Of a stretch of 64,000 nt of DNA, positions 31,974-42,354 are shown piece after piece (position 1 is the first letter of the stretch; the number at the start of each line of letters is the position of its first letter). The DNA comes from Cordylochernes scorpioides (Eukaryota; Arthropoda; Arachnida; Pseudoscorpiones; Chernetidae), in NCBI GenBank assembly GCA_030710605.1, contig CP092877.1, positions 67,483,993 to 67,547,992 on the forward strand, given 5' to 3'. The notes under the pieces are model-generated. The model was not told where the DNA came from. It saw only the letters and a program-made list of their open reading frames with translations, and made no database searches. A program made the position numbers and the translations under genes.

Positions 31974-33568
31974 CAGATGGAAGGGATCATTTACGGAAAG
32001 TATTAAGATAAACTCGGGAGTCCTCCAGGGAGAACCACTTTCCCCACTGCTATTTATATTATTTATCACGGACTTAATCGAAATTTATAATAACTCAGAC
32101 CTGCCGAGTGTAAATTTGCCAGAATTTGGAGATATCCATTTATTGCTGTACGCCGACGACATAGCAATTATAGGTGAGTCCAGGATAAACCTCCAAAAGA
32201 AGATCAAAATACTGAAAGAATATCTCGATGAGAACTTAATGACACTAAATGAGTCCAAGTCAAAGATTATGGTGTTCCGTAATGGAGGTAAACCCTCAAA
32301 TAAGGATAGATGGTTCTGGAATGAAAACCCATAGCAATAACTTCAAGATATACATACTTGGGATTCCCTCTGACACCAACAATAACAACTACTCACCCGG
32401 CAAATTACTTTAAAGGAAAAGCACTTACAGCAATTAACGCCACACACCCAATATTAATAAAATCAAAAGCAAAGTCAATAAATTTATCAATCAAACTCTT
32501 TGATACAATAGTGAGAGCTGTCCTGATGTATGCCGCTCCATTATGGGCAACAGAGCATAAAGACTTACTGGACAATATACAAGACATATTTATCCGTAGG
32601 TTCCTGAATCTGCCCAGATACACTCCAGGTTACCTAATCAGATTAGAAACCGGTCGTATCTCATTGAGTGTAACAGCCTTAAAATTAACCCTGAAGTATT
32701 GGCTGCGGGTGTTGAATATGAGCAGTGACAGATTGCCACGTATATGTTTTAATAGAACACGGGAACTCTCTAATGCTTCGGGCACACCCATCGGTTTCAT
32801 TAAAAAGCTCACTAATCTGCTTAACGATAATGGATCCCCTGCACTTGTTTCCTGTGATGACCCTGAAACGCTGAGGAGCGCGATTACAGGGCTCTTAAAA
32901 ACAGCGGCAGACCAATCTATACAAAACGACCTTACAAGAATGGATAAATCTAAGCTATACTCTCACTACAAAGACATTCACATATCTTTCATGACGGAGG
33001 GATACCTTTTAGGGGATTTTCCTTTCCCGGTTGTAAGACTATTCGCACAAGTTAGAATACTTTCAAGTTTTTTTAGAGAAAACCACACCAAGATGCTCTG
33101 CGGTGAGGACCCGACTTGTACCTTCTGTAATTCAAAACTACAAAATGAAATCACTCACTATATTTTTGATTGCTCTGCTCTGAAAGAAGAAAGAAGAACC
33201 CTTATGCTCAAAACTGGGCAACTCTGTGCTTCACTTCCATCAATAATTGACAATATGACCCAGAATAAGTATATTGCTACGGCGTTTTATGGTTTCCACA
33301 AGTCCATATCTCAGAAGAAGGCCAAGTGATACTCACTCCTCACTTTCTTACTGCTACTCTTTTTGTGTTGATTTCTTGCTTCCCTCTTTCTTATTATTAT
33401 TATTTTTTTTCCTTTTCTTGTTTTTTTTTTTTTTTTTTTTTCTTTCTCTTTTTACTCTGTATATCGCTATTTCCGTTGTCTCACTGCTTTGTTCTTATGC
33501 ATACCTCTGGTGAATCCTGTATAGGGTCAGTGACCCTAAATAAAGGCTTTTTTGTTGTTGTTGTTGTT
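31974..33568 (+). mobile_element. 5'-truncated non-LTR retrotransposon with (TTG)n tail
   Basis: Flanked by a 10-bp duplication GAATTGTAGC (31964-31973 and 33569-33578). The 3' end has 'cctgtatagggtcagtgacc', an aataaag signal and five or more TTG repeats. It carries the RT C-terminal half. It was inserted in the intron between exons B and C. The clean duplication shows retrotransposition from a longer parent. Confidence 0.9.
31975..33329 (+). pseudogene. Non-LTR reverse transcriptase, N-terminally truncated
   Basis: The preserved RT blocks are NSGVLQGEPLSPLLF (palm block), the catalytic LLLYADDIAI, and the following NLQKKIKILKEYL helix and KSKIMVFRN. A frame break at about 32318-32340 separates these from the thumb and C-terminal part (32358-33329), which has RAVLMYAAPLWA, IFIRRFLNLPR and the zinc motif CTFCNSKLQNEITHYIFDC. 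The N-terminal endonuclease and fingers are absent because the insertion is truncated. No RNase H domain follows. It resembles I/jockey-superfamily enzymes. Confidence 0.88.
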
Positions 33569-33694
33569 GAATTGTAGCAGCCATCCAAGTTCATTGAAGA
33601 TATTTTGTAGAGCATCATTAAAAGTGACTAGAGGGACTCAGAAAACCAATTATCCTTGAATTCTGTGCCATCTTTGAACCATGGTGTGGGGCAG

Positions 33695-33915
33695 GTTCTG
33701 CGGGTGGTGCAGTTTGCCCACCAGTTCATCATCAACAACCCACTCTGCGTCTGCAGCGAGGAGATAGTCTACCTGCGCAGAGAGCTGCTGAACCCTACGG
33801 ATGACCTGAAGCTCCGGCAGAAGACCTCATCCATCCACCTGAGGCTCAGAGAGGGTGGCTACTCCCTCTCTGTCAGAGTGGGTGTGCCCCACAACTACCC
33901 CAGAGACAGATTGGA
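33695..33915 (+). CDS. RWD-RING protein, exon C (second RWD domain)
   Basis: Begins VLRVVQFAHQFIINNP after acceptor gtggggcag, continuing from exon B. A new RWD-like unit follows: the helix CSEEIVYLRRELL, then strands SSIHLRLREGGYSLSVRVGV and the diagnostic PHNYP motif. The donor is GA|gtgagt. As written the exon ends two bases into a codon while exon D is open in phase 0. One additional G (GAG before gtgagt) would reconcile them, the same situation as at exon A. The coding quality and the tandem RWD arrangement are clear. Confidence 0.82.
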
Positions 33916-35751
33916 GTGAGTCCTTTTAGCTGGTGGACTTATGCTAGGATTCACTCATTAGCCTGATGGCCCATTACTCTGGCCATTTTCCCAACAGTTA
34001 TAAAATTGTAAAAGCTTATGTCCATAGTTAATCTAAAATACCCATTCCAAGAGTCTATCAACAGTATCACTATAAAAGGAAGATAAAAAAATGCAATATA
34101 ACAGCAGTATGGTAGATTAAACTGGCGAAACCGCTGGGAGGGTTCACCACTGATGAGCCAGGCCCTCCCATTTATTTTTCCATTGCAGTAAGGGCAGTAG
34201 AAATTGTTTAATTTCAAAAAGAATCTTACGCGTCTAAAATAGTTTCTAAGTTTCATAACAGATGGCACGCTAGTGCATCATAAGACAAAGATTGTTGGGA
34301 TACAAGTGCTACCAAGTTTCTAAAAAGCGAAAAGACACCCATAGTGATGGGCGATCTGATCACTAGCTGGTTTAAAGAATTAGCTGATTCAAGACCACCT
34401 TTTAAAGGGGTGGGTGATATCACAGTGATCCAGAAAAAAAAAGAGCGATAGCACATCTGATTAGCACAGATTCTTTCTGGAGATAAGTTATCTGTTCACA
34501 AACTGAGCTAACTCATCTGATAAAAAATAATTCTTTAAAAGAAGAATTGAGCTAGAATAGAAATAAAGATTTCTATATAATAGACAGTGAAAGAAGTTTT
34601 AGCAAAATAGTGTGATTTTGGTCATTTTATCATCTTCATCATCATCAGTGAATCATGAGAGAGGTTCCCCCAGGGAGTGGCGGTTCTGATCCCATCCTTA
34701 TAAAGGATGGCACCTGTGTGTTGCTGCAACATTGCATCTACAGTGGTCTTCTTATCCACTCAATCATATTAGGGTATCTGTTGAGTTGACAACCATCATG
34801 AAGTAGTTTTGTCTTTGTCATTATAAGACTGGGGGCACTATATATATATACTCAGTAACAGACAGACTCCAATATGAAATGACCGCCTCCGACTTGAGGA
34901 ACAGAGGCCATGTAAAGCTGCTCCTAAAATGGAGTATAGATGCTGCTCATCCTGGATCAGGAGTCCTTACAGGGTACTATCAGCTGAGCCCAGGTTTTTT
35001 ACTGAGCTTGTTACTGCTCCCCTCCATTTTCATCCAGGCTTGGTACAGAGTTAAATCTATAATGGTACCTAGAGTGATTGTGTTGTTGTTGTTGTTTCTT
35101 ATCCCCTTGTGTAAAGATTACACTAATTCCATGAGTTCAGGATCTCATGGAATGGGGTATAGGGGTGCAGCTTTCATTGATCATGGCACCATGATCTAGG
35201 CACACTTTGGTGAAAGTCTGATTTTGCCTGTAGTTTGAGGCTGTTCCTAACACGGAAGCCTTTGCTGCCGACTCTAACATGAGTACAGACGCAGCTCCTC
35301 CGTATTCCTGAGTGGGACCATTGCTGAGGTCCATCAACCGGGTCAGTTGAACTCAGGACTTTTAAATGGTATTATATGGTTTTATATGGTGCCACCTATA
35401 TGCCAGCAGCTTGTCAAATTAAAAAGACAACACAACCTCCAATGAGAGGCTTCCAAAAGAAGATTCTACAAAGTTAGAAAGAAAGTCTTAGCTGAACTGG
35501 ACCAAGAAAACACCCGGATGAACTGAGTCCATTTGACTAGTATCTCATTACCATATCTGTCTGATGCCATTAGCTGATTGGTTCCATAATGTGTCACATG
35601 ACCTTAATATAAGGTTGTCCCAAAAGTTTTTCTTATTACTTGGTCAATTATTATTACAGCGAAGACATAATACAAAGACAATATTTTCAAAATTTGTTTT
35701 TCAAACAGAAATAATATATTTTTCTCTCAATATATAATAAGTATTTAAAAT
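33916..35751. other. Intron with dispersed repeats
   Basis: 34185-34275 is a one-armed copy of the foldback at 3066. 34745-34860 and 34861-35060 belong to the repeats also seen at 42355-42780. 35085-35205 is a '(TTG)n-cttatcccc' repeat. 35206-35345 and 35346-35751 hold nothing I recognise. Confidence 0.55.
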
Positions 35752-36096
35752 TGTTGGATCCTATAGTTAATAATTTCCTTAAATTCAATTTTTATATATG
35801 AAAATTAAGCCAAAATATTCTAAATTCAATTGTACAATATAAATCTTTAATATGTAAATTTTTAAAGCAATCAGTATGTATGTAAATTTCTAGTTTGGTT
35901 TAATTAATAGTTTTTTTTTGTTTTTCTCTCTCTCTCCTCTACCACTAGTATCAAAATCTAAGTCAATTTCATGTATTCAAAATTCATGTGGTAGCTACTC
36001 CTAACTCTAAACCAAAAGACAATAAAAATAATTCAAGGACAAGTGGCAAAAGTGCTTCTTAGTACTCTTTTACTGAACATTCAGAGCCATCGAACA
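35752..36096 (+). repeat. BEL/Pao 5' LTR (345 bp)
   Basis: Begins TGTTGGATCCTATAG and ends GCCATCGAACA. It differs from the 3' LTR (331 bp) almost only by one-base differences in A, T, G or C runs. Confidence 0.92.
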
Positions 36097-36098
36097 TT

Positions 36099-36887
36099 AT
36101 GGTCCCTCGAGCCGGATACTTTAAAAAATTAAGGTAAGCCATTTGAAAACTTAAAATTCTTAAAATAAAGTCATGCCCAAATCAGAAGTTAAAATTCGGC
36201 ACAAATTCAACTTTATTATTCAGGGAAATAAAGGATCTGGAATCAGAGAATAAAGCTATTGTAGAATCCAAAAACATACATGGATTAAAGCTATTCCAAC
36301 AAGAAGTTAATGAAAGGAAAATTAGCCTAAATCAAGTTATCAACACATTATTAGAATCAGAGTTAGATGATACACAATATGACGATTATTCAAAGGCCAA
36401 GAAGGATATTTTTAATATGTTGGTGTCTATTGAAGAGGCTTTATCTTTGATTGAAACCAAAGAAAATACTCATAGTGATAAACAACTGCCCGAATCCAAT
36501 GTTAATTTACCTAAGATAAATTTACCCATTTTCAATGGTGATTCAGCCAATTGGCTTAGTTTTAGAGAAATATTTAACTCCACCATTAATTCAAATCAAA
36601 CACTAACTGAAATACAAAAATTTCAATATCTAAATGCATCTGTTAAGGGTCCTGCGGAAAAGTTGATTCGGGGTTTTCCCATTTCTGACAAAAACTACCA
36701 GCAAGCATGGGATACCTTATGCAATAGATTTAATAACAGAAGAGAATTGGCTTTTTCACAAATCAACAAAATATTCTCCATAAGGCCATTAAAATCTATT
36801 TCGGCTGGTTCTCTCTATGAAATCCTTGATGTTTGCAATGAAGGCATTAGAAATCTCTCAGTGCTAGGACTTGAAAAAACACATTAA
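36099..36887 (+). pseudogene. BEL/Pao gag, N-terminal part, apparently spliced
   Basis: An ATG at 36099 overlaps the primer-binding site and opens 11 complete codons (MVPRAGYFKKL) plus two bases. A canonical donor follows (AG|gtaagcc, 36134) and an acceptor (ttattattcag|G, 36223). The downstream exon is open from 36224 in the frame of the main gag segment, so a 90-bp intron gives an uninterrupted frame, whereas the unspliced frame stops at once. The body contains coiled EIKDLESENKAIVESK, then the DUF1759-type gag core (INLPIFNGDSANWLSFREIF; FQYLNASVKGPAEKLI). A one-base break in an A-run near 36880 separates it from the next segment. Confidence 0.78.
36100..36117 (+). promoter_or_regulatory. 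BEL/Pao primer-binding site, tRNA-Tyr type
   Basis: TGGTCCCTCGAGCCGGAT lies 3 bp after the LTR. It is complementary to the 3' end of a tRNA-Tyr (expected TGGTCCTTCGAGCCGGAT) with one mismatch. The tRNA-Tyr sequence is from general knowledge and not from this window. Confidence 0.75.
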
Positions 36888-38071
36888 CAGATCTAATCCT
36901 GATCAATTTTTTTGAAAAAAGAATTGGTGAAGCCCTCAGGAAAGAATGGGAATTAACCCTTCAAAATGAAGAATATCCAACATTTGAAAACTTTGTGAAT
37001 TTTTTAGAAAAACATGCTAGAAGCCTGCAAGGTATGAGAATTCCTTTGTTCCAGGAACAAAAAACCTCTAGCAAAAATATGATGGCTCATGGCCTTTATG
37101 TCAACAAAGGTCAAAATTGTATTTTATGTCATCAAATTCATAAACTAAATGACTGCCAGAGATTCATAAATCTTCCCTTGCCTAAAAAATGGGAATTAGT
37201 TAAAAAACATAAACTTTGTCAAAATTGCCTTAGAGCAAATCATGAGATATCCAAATGTCTCATCACATCAAGATGTAAAAACTGCAAGCAGAACCATCAA
37301 ACTCTTCTGCATGGATACAACTCTGAACCATCCATTCCACAACCAACAACCTCTCAAGAGATGTTGATTTCAACAAATACCATCTGTAATGCGATGCCTT
37401 TGGAAACGGAAACAAATATTCTACTGTCAACAGCCCTTATTAAAGTCAAGGCGAAGGATGGCTCATTTGTGCTATGTAGAGTATTAGTGGACAATGGGTC
37501 CCAAATAAGCCTAATTTCAGAACAATGTTGCCACAAGTTGGGACTTGAAAAAAGGAAAAATTCTTATACACTAAAAGGTGTAGGTGACATTGTTGTCAAC
37601 AGGACAACATCGCAGGTTGAAATAGAGTTCACCCCACATCATAATGATCAATTATTTTCTGCCAGAGCATTTGTGGTTGGGAGGGTAACTGCAGACCTTC
37701 CAAACTTCCAAATTCAGTCAGCAGACTTTCCTCATTTAGAAAATTTGCTCTTGGCAGACCCAGAATTCTATGTCACCAAGCCCATAGACCTAATTTTGGG
37801 TGCAGATACCTTTGTAGAAATAATTCTAGGTCATAAAACAGATTTAAAGCACCATCCTATAGCACTTAATACCAAGTTAGGTTGGCTTGTTTCTGGGAGA
37901 ATCCATTCAACTATTAAGTCGAATACTTCGGTAATCAATCACTGTACCACTGAACTTGATTCCAGCATAAGAAAATTCTGGGAACTTGTAGATGTCCCAA
38001 TTTCTAAGGCCCAGTTGGGTACAAAGAATGCTGTGAGTATTATTCAAGTCAAACCTCAAAAGAGACATTGA
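36888..38071 (+). pseudogene. BEL/Pao gag zinc knuckles and aspartic protease
   Basis: Continues gag in another frame (FFEKRIGEALRKEW, FENFVNFLEKHARSL). It then has cysteine-rich CILCHQIHKLNDCQRF and CQNCLRANHEISKC with CKNCKQNHQTLLH, which are nucleic-acid-binding zinc knuckles. The protease follows: FVLCRVLVDNGSQISLIS, where the catalytic motif is D-N-G-S in place of D-S/T-G, as common in DUF1758 of Pao elements. The downstream flap and PIDLILGADTFVEII are typical. It ends at a stop at 38071 before the linker. Confidence 0.88.
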
Positions 38072-38138
38072 GGGCAGATATTCAGTCAATCTCCCTTTTA
38101 AATCAACACCCAATTTAGGTGATTCAAGATCTCAAGCA

Positions 38139-39818
38139 TTGGAAAAAGGGCTACAGGAAAATCCAAGTAAATCTGAAGATAATTCAAGTAAATCTGAAGA
38201 AAATCTAAGTAGATCCGAAGAAAATCCAAGTAAATCTGAAGATAATTCAAGTAAATCTGAAGAAAATCTAAGTAGATCCGAAGATAATCCAAGTAAATCT
38301 GAAGAAATTCCAAGTAAATCTAAAAAGTCACGTATCTCTAAGTTAACTCCACAAATTACTTCTAAACAAAACCAATTACTTCCTTCTGAATCAAGTCAAC
38401 CATCCACTCCAGAACAACTTCTCGCTTCTCAGTCAAGTGAACCACTCTCATCTAAGAAAGAAACTTCGATTATTCCTAAGATAAAGCCACCACCCTATTA
38501 TAGGCGAAAACGTCAACTTCCTGCTGAGAAAACTTCATGGGATGAACCAATTGAATCAGATATAAAGTCAAATTGGAATAAATTCCAAACTCAACTATCG
38601 TGCCTAAAGGAAATCAAAATACCAAGATACCTGAACAGTTCATCTTCTGAAATAGAAGAATTACAACTACATGGATTTTGGGATGCATCCCTTAATGCTT
38701 ATTCAGCAGTTTTTTACTTGAAAACTAGATTCAAAAATCAAAAGATCAAAATCAATCTGATAACCTCAAAATCTAAGGTTGCACCATTAAAGACCATTAC
38801 AATTCCAAGACTTGAACTAAGTGCAGCATTGCTTTTGGCTCAACTGAATCAAGTCATTCTTGAATCATTTCCTTTTCAACCTGACAAAACCTTTTTGTGG
38901 ACTGATTCACAAATCTGCATAGATTGGATAAGATCAGATGCCAGCAGATGGAAAGCCTTTGTTTCGAACAGAGTGTCGTCAATTCAAAATTTGACTCAAA
39001 TCACTGATTGGTTCCATGTATCCAGTCAAGATAATCCAGCTGATTGCGCATCAAGAGGAATCATGCCTCAAGACTTGGTCAATCATAGAATTTGGTGGCG
39101 GGGTCCTATTTGGCTTCAAGAAAATAATGTTCGATATATTCCTTCTTCACCAACCCAAGTAAATCTCAATATCATTCAAGAAGAAGTCGGTGAGGGTCAA
39201 GTGTTGGATCAAACAACCTTAATTCAAAATTCAGAAACTATGTTAAATCTAGAATTCATTGTAAGGTATTCCACAATGACCAAATTGATCCGAATCACAG
39301 CTTGGTATTGGAGATTCTACTACAATTGCCTCCTCTTTGATCCAATTCGTCAGAAAGGACCTTTGACAACAAGAGAATTAACAAAGGCAATTCAAGTCTT
39401 AGTCAAATCAATTCAGCAAGTTGAATTCTGCACGGAAATAAAATTACTGAAGTCAAACAAGCAACTACCTCTGTCCAACAAGCTAACTTCTCTAAATCCC
39501 TTCTTAGACACTCAAGGACTTCTAAGAGTTGGAGGTAGACTCAAGTATTCCTATTTAAATGAAAATCAAAAATTCCCTCTCTTACAACCAAAATCCCCAC
39601 GCCAGGAATCACTTATCAAAAATCTCTTAACTGAGAATGCCGACATTCCTGAGGCTATTGATGAGAATCAAGAAGATTCTTCAATTTTAGAAACCACTTT
39701 TGTCATTGAAGACGAAGAGTCTAACAAAGATATCGGACTCCAAAGATTGAAATCTCCGAAGTTTCGGTTATTGATAAATCGGAAGGCAAATATTCGAAAG
39801 AACCAGTGGTCAGTGTAG
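38139..39818 (+). pseudogene. BEL/Pao pol remnant: linker repeat, RNase H, integrase leader
   Basis: Residues about 8-63 are a tandem seven-residue repeat (N-P/S/L-S-K/R-S-E-D/E). Residues about 175-310 are a Pao-type RNase H with its four acidic positions visible: D182 in GFWDASLNAYS, E226 in IPRLELSAA, D256 in LWTDSQICIDW, and D302 in QDNPADCASRG. Residues about 390-520 match the region before the integrase (LIRITAWYWRF; LNPFLDTQGLLRVGGRL; FPLLQPKSPRQESLIK), but the zinc-binding H-H and the DDE core never follow. Between protease and RNase H there is only the repeat and a short linker, so fingers, palm (YxDD) and thumb of the RT are missing. The start is nominal; it probably continues from the protease. 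Confidence 0.88.
38160..38327 (+). repeat. 21-bp coding minisatellite in BEL element (8 units)
   Basis: Eight units such as aatccaagtaaatctgaag + at/aa follow in frame. Units 1-3 are almost repeated as 4-6, giving a 63-bp higher-order period. It encodes a serine/lysine/glutamate-rich flexible segment occupying the place of the RT domain. Confidence 0.92.
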
Positions 39819-40444
39819 AAGCTCTGGATAAGAAAGAACTGTGCCATGATGACTCAGCTCACCTCAATGTAGTTGAAGCTGATCTTAATCGACCTAAAGA
39901 GGCTACCAGTGGCATAATCAATGTTTATACAGAAGCTAATGAATCGTCAAGCAAAGAGAAAGTTGTACCTGTTGAAATTGTGGATACATCAATAAAGGAT
40001 TATCTACAGAGCGGTGAAAAGGCAAAATTATCCCGCTGGAAGCCCATCGATTCTCTATGCTTAGAAGACGTCAAGGAATCTGAAGACGACGATGAAAATT
40101 ACAGTTCATCGGCATATATAGAATGGCCAGAAATCTTGAAGAAAGAAGTCTTAAGACCCGAAGCTTTAGAAAAGGCAGTCAATCTGGAAGATTTTGAGAA
40201 GGCGGCAGAAAGTCGACAACTCTCCAAAGAACATTTAGAGGAATCGACCGAACAAGGCTCATGCATAAAGGCTGAATCAAAACCTTGGGAAGATCCTATT
40301 GAATCCGACTTAGCAGCCGCAGAGTCTGATAATCCAGCAGTTCCCGAAAGAGAACTGGCCAACGAATCTGAAAATCTCATCCAAGATTCACCTCAATCGG
40401 ATACTCAAAGATGGAAGCTGATTCCATTACCTTTCAAACAATGA
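39725..40444 (+). pseudogene. Acidic C-terminal extension of the BEL/Pao polyprotein
   Basis: This frame overlaps the end of the RNase H frame and continues it after a one-base break near 39715-39745. It is rich in Glu, Asp and Ser (KESEDDDENYSSSAYIEWPE; LEESTEQGSC). A motif KPWEDPIESDLAAAES near its end echoes TSWDEPIESDIKSNW before the RNase H, suggesting that the tail arose by copying the linker region. It ends WKLIPLPFKQ at 40441 with a stop. No match to an envelope or integrase was recognised. Confidence 0.6.
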
Positions 40445-40560
40445 GAATTGTAATCTTAGCTACATAGTCGGAATCAATTAGTCCAGCATCTATACTATTG
40501 GAACTCTTTTTTATTTTATTTATTTTTTTTTATTTTTTATTTTCTGGTCATCTCTTCCCA

Positions 40561-40572
40561 GCCGGGGGAGTA
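40561..40572 (+). promoter_or_regulatory. BEL/Pao polypurine tract
   Basis: The gccgggggagta segment directly precedes the 3' LTR, as expected for plus-strand priming. Confidence 0.7.
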
Positions 40573-40903
40573 TGTTGGATCCTATAGTTAATAATTTCCT
40601 TAAATTCAATTTTAATATGAAAATTAAGCCAAAATATTCTAAATTCAATTGTACAATATAAATCTTTAATATGTAAATTTTAAAGCAATCAGTATGTATG
40701 TAAATTTCTAGTTTGGTTAATTAATAGTTTTTTTTGTTTTCTCTCTCTCTCTACCACTAGTATCAAAATCTAAGTCAATTTCATGTATTCAAAATTCATG
40801 TGGTAGCTACTCCTAACTCTAAAACCAAAAGACAATAAAATAATTCAAGACAAGTGGCAAAGTGCTTCTTAGTATCTTTTACTGAACATTCAAGCCACGA
40901 ACA
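40573..40903 (+). repeat. BEL/Pao 3' LTR (331 bp)
   Basis: Begins TGTTGGATCC and ends CCACGAACA; followed by the AAAAT duplication. Confidence 0.92.
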
Positions 40904-40998
40904 AAAATATATATATATAATGTGTATATAGAGTGATTGTTGTTGGCTTCATTCCTCTAAGAAAGAGCCTGTAGGTGACACAAAGTTTGTGGTTGCAG

Positions 40999-41108
40999 AA
41001 TCCAGAGCCTGGAGTCCACCTTCCCCAGGTCCTACATCACTGGTTGTTGGCCCAGGCCAAGGAGCATGCACGGAGGTGCAATGAGCCACCACTCAAGAGG
41101 AACCCTAA
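40999..41108 (+). CDS. RWD-RING protein, exon D (end of second RWD)
   Basis: Acceptor gtggttgcag, donor CCTAA|gttagt. Frame: NPEPGVHLPQVLHHWLLAQA then KEHARRCNEPPLKRNP. The amphipathic helix fits the C-terminal helix of an RWD fold. It ends in phase 2 and joins in frame to exon E. It sits only 95 bp after the BEL element's 3' LTR, so that insertion enlarged the intron without touching the splice site. Confidence 0.78.
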
Positions 41109-41515
41109 GTTAGTGTTGAGACATAATTTACCTCTCTCTTGCAACATTTATGGTTTCTTTTTAAAATAACCACAAGATCCATATAAATTAATCAAGCTAC
41201 AGTCCTTCCATGCTGATTAGCCTGGTCATCTAGATCAGTTTAGATTTTACCAAGGTGGTATTCTAGCCCCATGGGGGTTGTTTGACACTAGCACCACATT
41301 GCTTGTCTTCCAAAAAAAGTATTTTTATATTTAGAAATGTTTTTGTATTCCTAAAGTTTTTGTTGACCTGGCCAGCACCTTGATATCTTTTGTCATGTAA
41401 GGTCACTGAGCTCTACCTCACCCACCCCTACTAAGACTACTGACTTATATTCTTTAGCTCAACTTTATAATGGATGTTTATTGAGATTCCTAAGATTTCA
41501 ATACTTCGTTAAAAT
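41109..41515. other. Intron, no element recognised
   Basis: No repeat copy or exon recognised in this interval. Confidence 0.4.
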
Positions 41516-41640
41516 GTTGTTGTTTCTTATCCCCTTGTGTAAATATTACACAAATTCCATGAGTTCATGCTCCTCGAGCTGTTTTATGATAATCAGTGGC
41601 CTCTCCCAAAGGTCCTGTTTAGTGCTTGTTAAAATATTAA
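41516..41640. repeat. Dispersed '(TTG)-cttatccccttgtgtaaa' repeat
   Basis: 'tatccccttgtgtaaatatt', 'acacaaattccatgagttca' and 'ctcccaaaggtcctgtttag' match copies at 45418 and 49625. Confidence 0.65.
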
Positions 41641-41650
41641 GTACATATTA

Positions 41651-41793
41651 CAGAAGAACCTCCATGAGAGGACACCTCACTACATAGGACAGCTTTCATT
41701 TGCAAAATTACCATTTTTTTTACTATTTAGTAACTCTCCTTAAAGGACACTTTGACTCTGCAATTAGGTGTCCATTACAGAGAGGTTCTACTG
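41651..41793. mobile_element. pogo-like MITE, TA-flanked
   Basis: Ends cagaagaacctccatgagag and gaggttctactg; TA both sides. Confidence 0.8.
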
Positions 41794-41972
41794 TATTAAG
41801 ATTATATAAATACCATTAAAATATTCCCTTTTTTATTTTTGGAGATTTCAATGTAAGTCGCATCTATAAGGTTACAGTAAAATACCTCTCTGTCAATACT
41901 TCATTCTACCATAGCCTTTTTCTATCACCTTTTGGGGTGCCTATATGAAATCTTATGTTATTTATGGATATA

Positions 41973-42138
41973 CTGTAGAACCTCTCTTTAGCAGACACCT
42001 CTCCACAAAGGACAGTTTTCATCTGCAAAATAACCATTTTTACAATTTAGCAACTCTCCAGTAAGAGGACACCTCTCCTTAAAGAACACTTTGGCTCTGT
42101 AATTAGGTGTCCTTTACAGGGAGGTAGTTCTATACTGT
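41973..42138. mobile_element. pogo-like MITE, variant ends
   Basis: ctgtagaacctctctttagc to 'gggaggtagttctatact'; interior 'taagaggacacctctcctta' is typical of the family. Confidence 0.75.
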
Positions 42139-42242
42139 ATCTACAACATATCATTCTCTTTGGACATACACATGTGCTTAAATTGGGGGCTACCCACCAT
42201 GTGTTTTGAGCATATAATTAATATATATTATTTATACATATA

Positions 42243-42330
42243 CAGTAGAACCTCCATGTGAAACACTCGCGCTAGAGGACACCTCTCTATAATGGACAGC
42301 ATTCATTTGCAAAATTATCGTTTATCATCC
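42243..42330. mobile_element. pogo-like MITE, left half only
   Basis: cagtagaacctccatgtgaa through 'gacacctctctataatggac'; truncated before the right end, adjoining a LINE 3' end at 42355. Confidence 0.75.
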
Positions 42331-42354
42331 CACTTGTCTCCTTCTTCTTCTTTC

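Larger units (their letters stand above)
35752..40903 (+). mobile_element. BEL/Pao LTR retrotransposon lacking RT and integrase core
   Basis: Bounded by direct LTRs starting TGTTGGATCC and ending in ACA. A perfect 5-bp duplication AAAAT (35747-35751, 40904-40908) flanks it. Order: LTR, primer site, gag with zinc knuckles, retropepsin-like protease, linker with a heptad-codon repeat, RNase H, an integrase-leader remnant, acidic tail, polypurine tract, LTR. The RT expected between protease and RNase H and the integrase catalytic core are absent. It sits in the intron between exons C and D, in gene orientation. Confidence 0.93.

Noticed and set aside
38098-38313. Minus-strand Leu/Tyr/Ile-rich repeat frame
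   Set aside because: It is the antisense shadow of the SKSE-coding minisatellite in the BEL element.
38160-38327. CRISPR-like array
   Set aside because: Units are contiguous 21-bp coding repeats without spacers, in an animal genome inside a retrotransposon.
39725-40444. Envelope gene in the BEL element
   Set aside because: No signal peptide, no membrane segment and no cysteine pattern; it is a soluble acidic tail.
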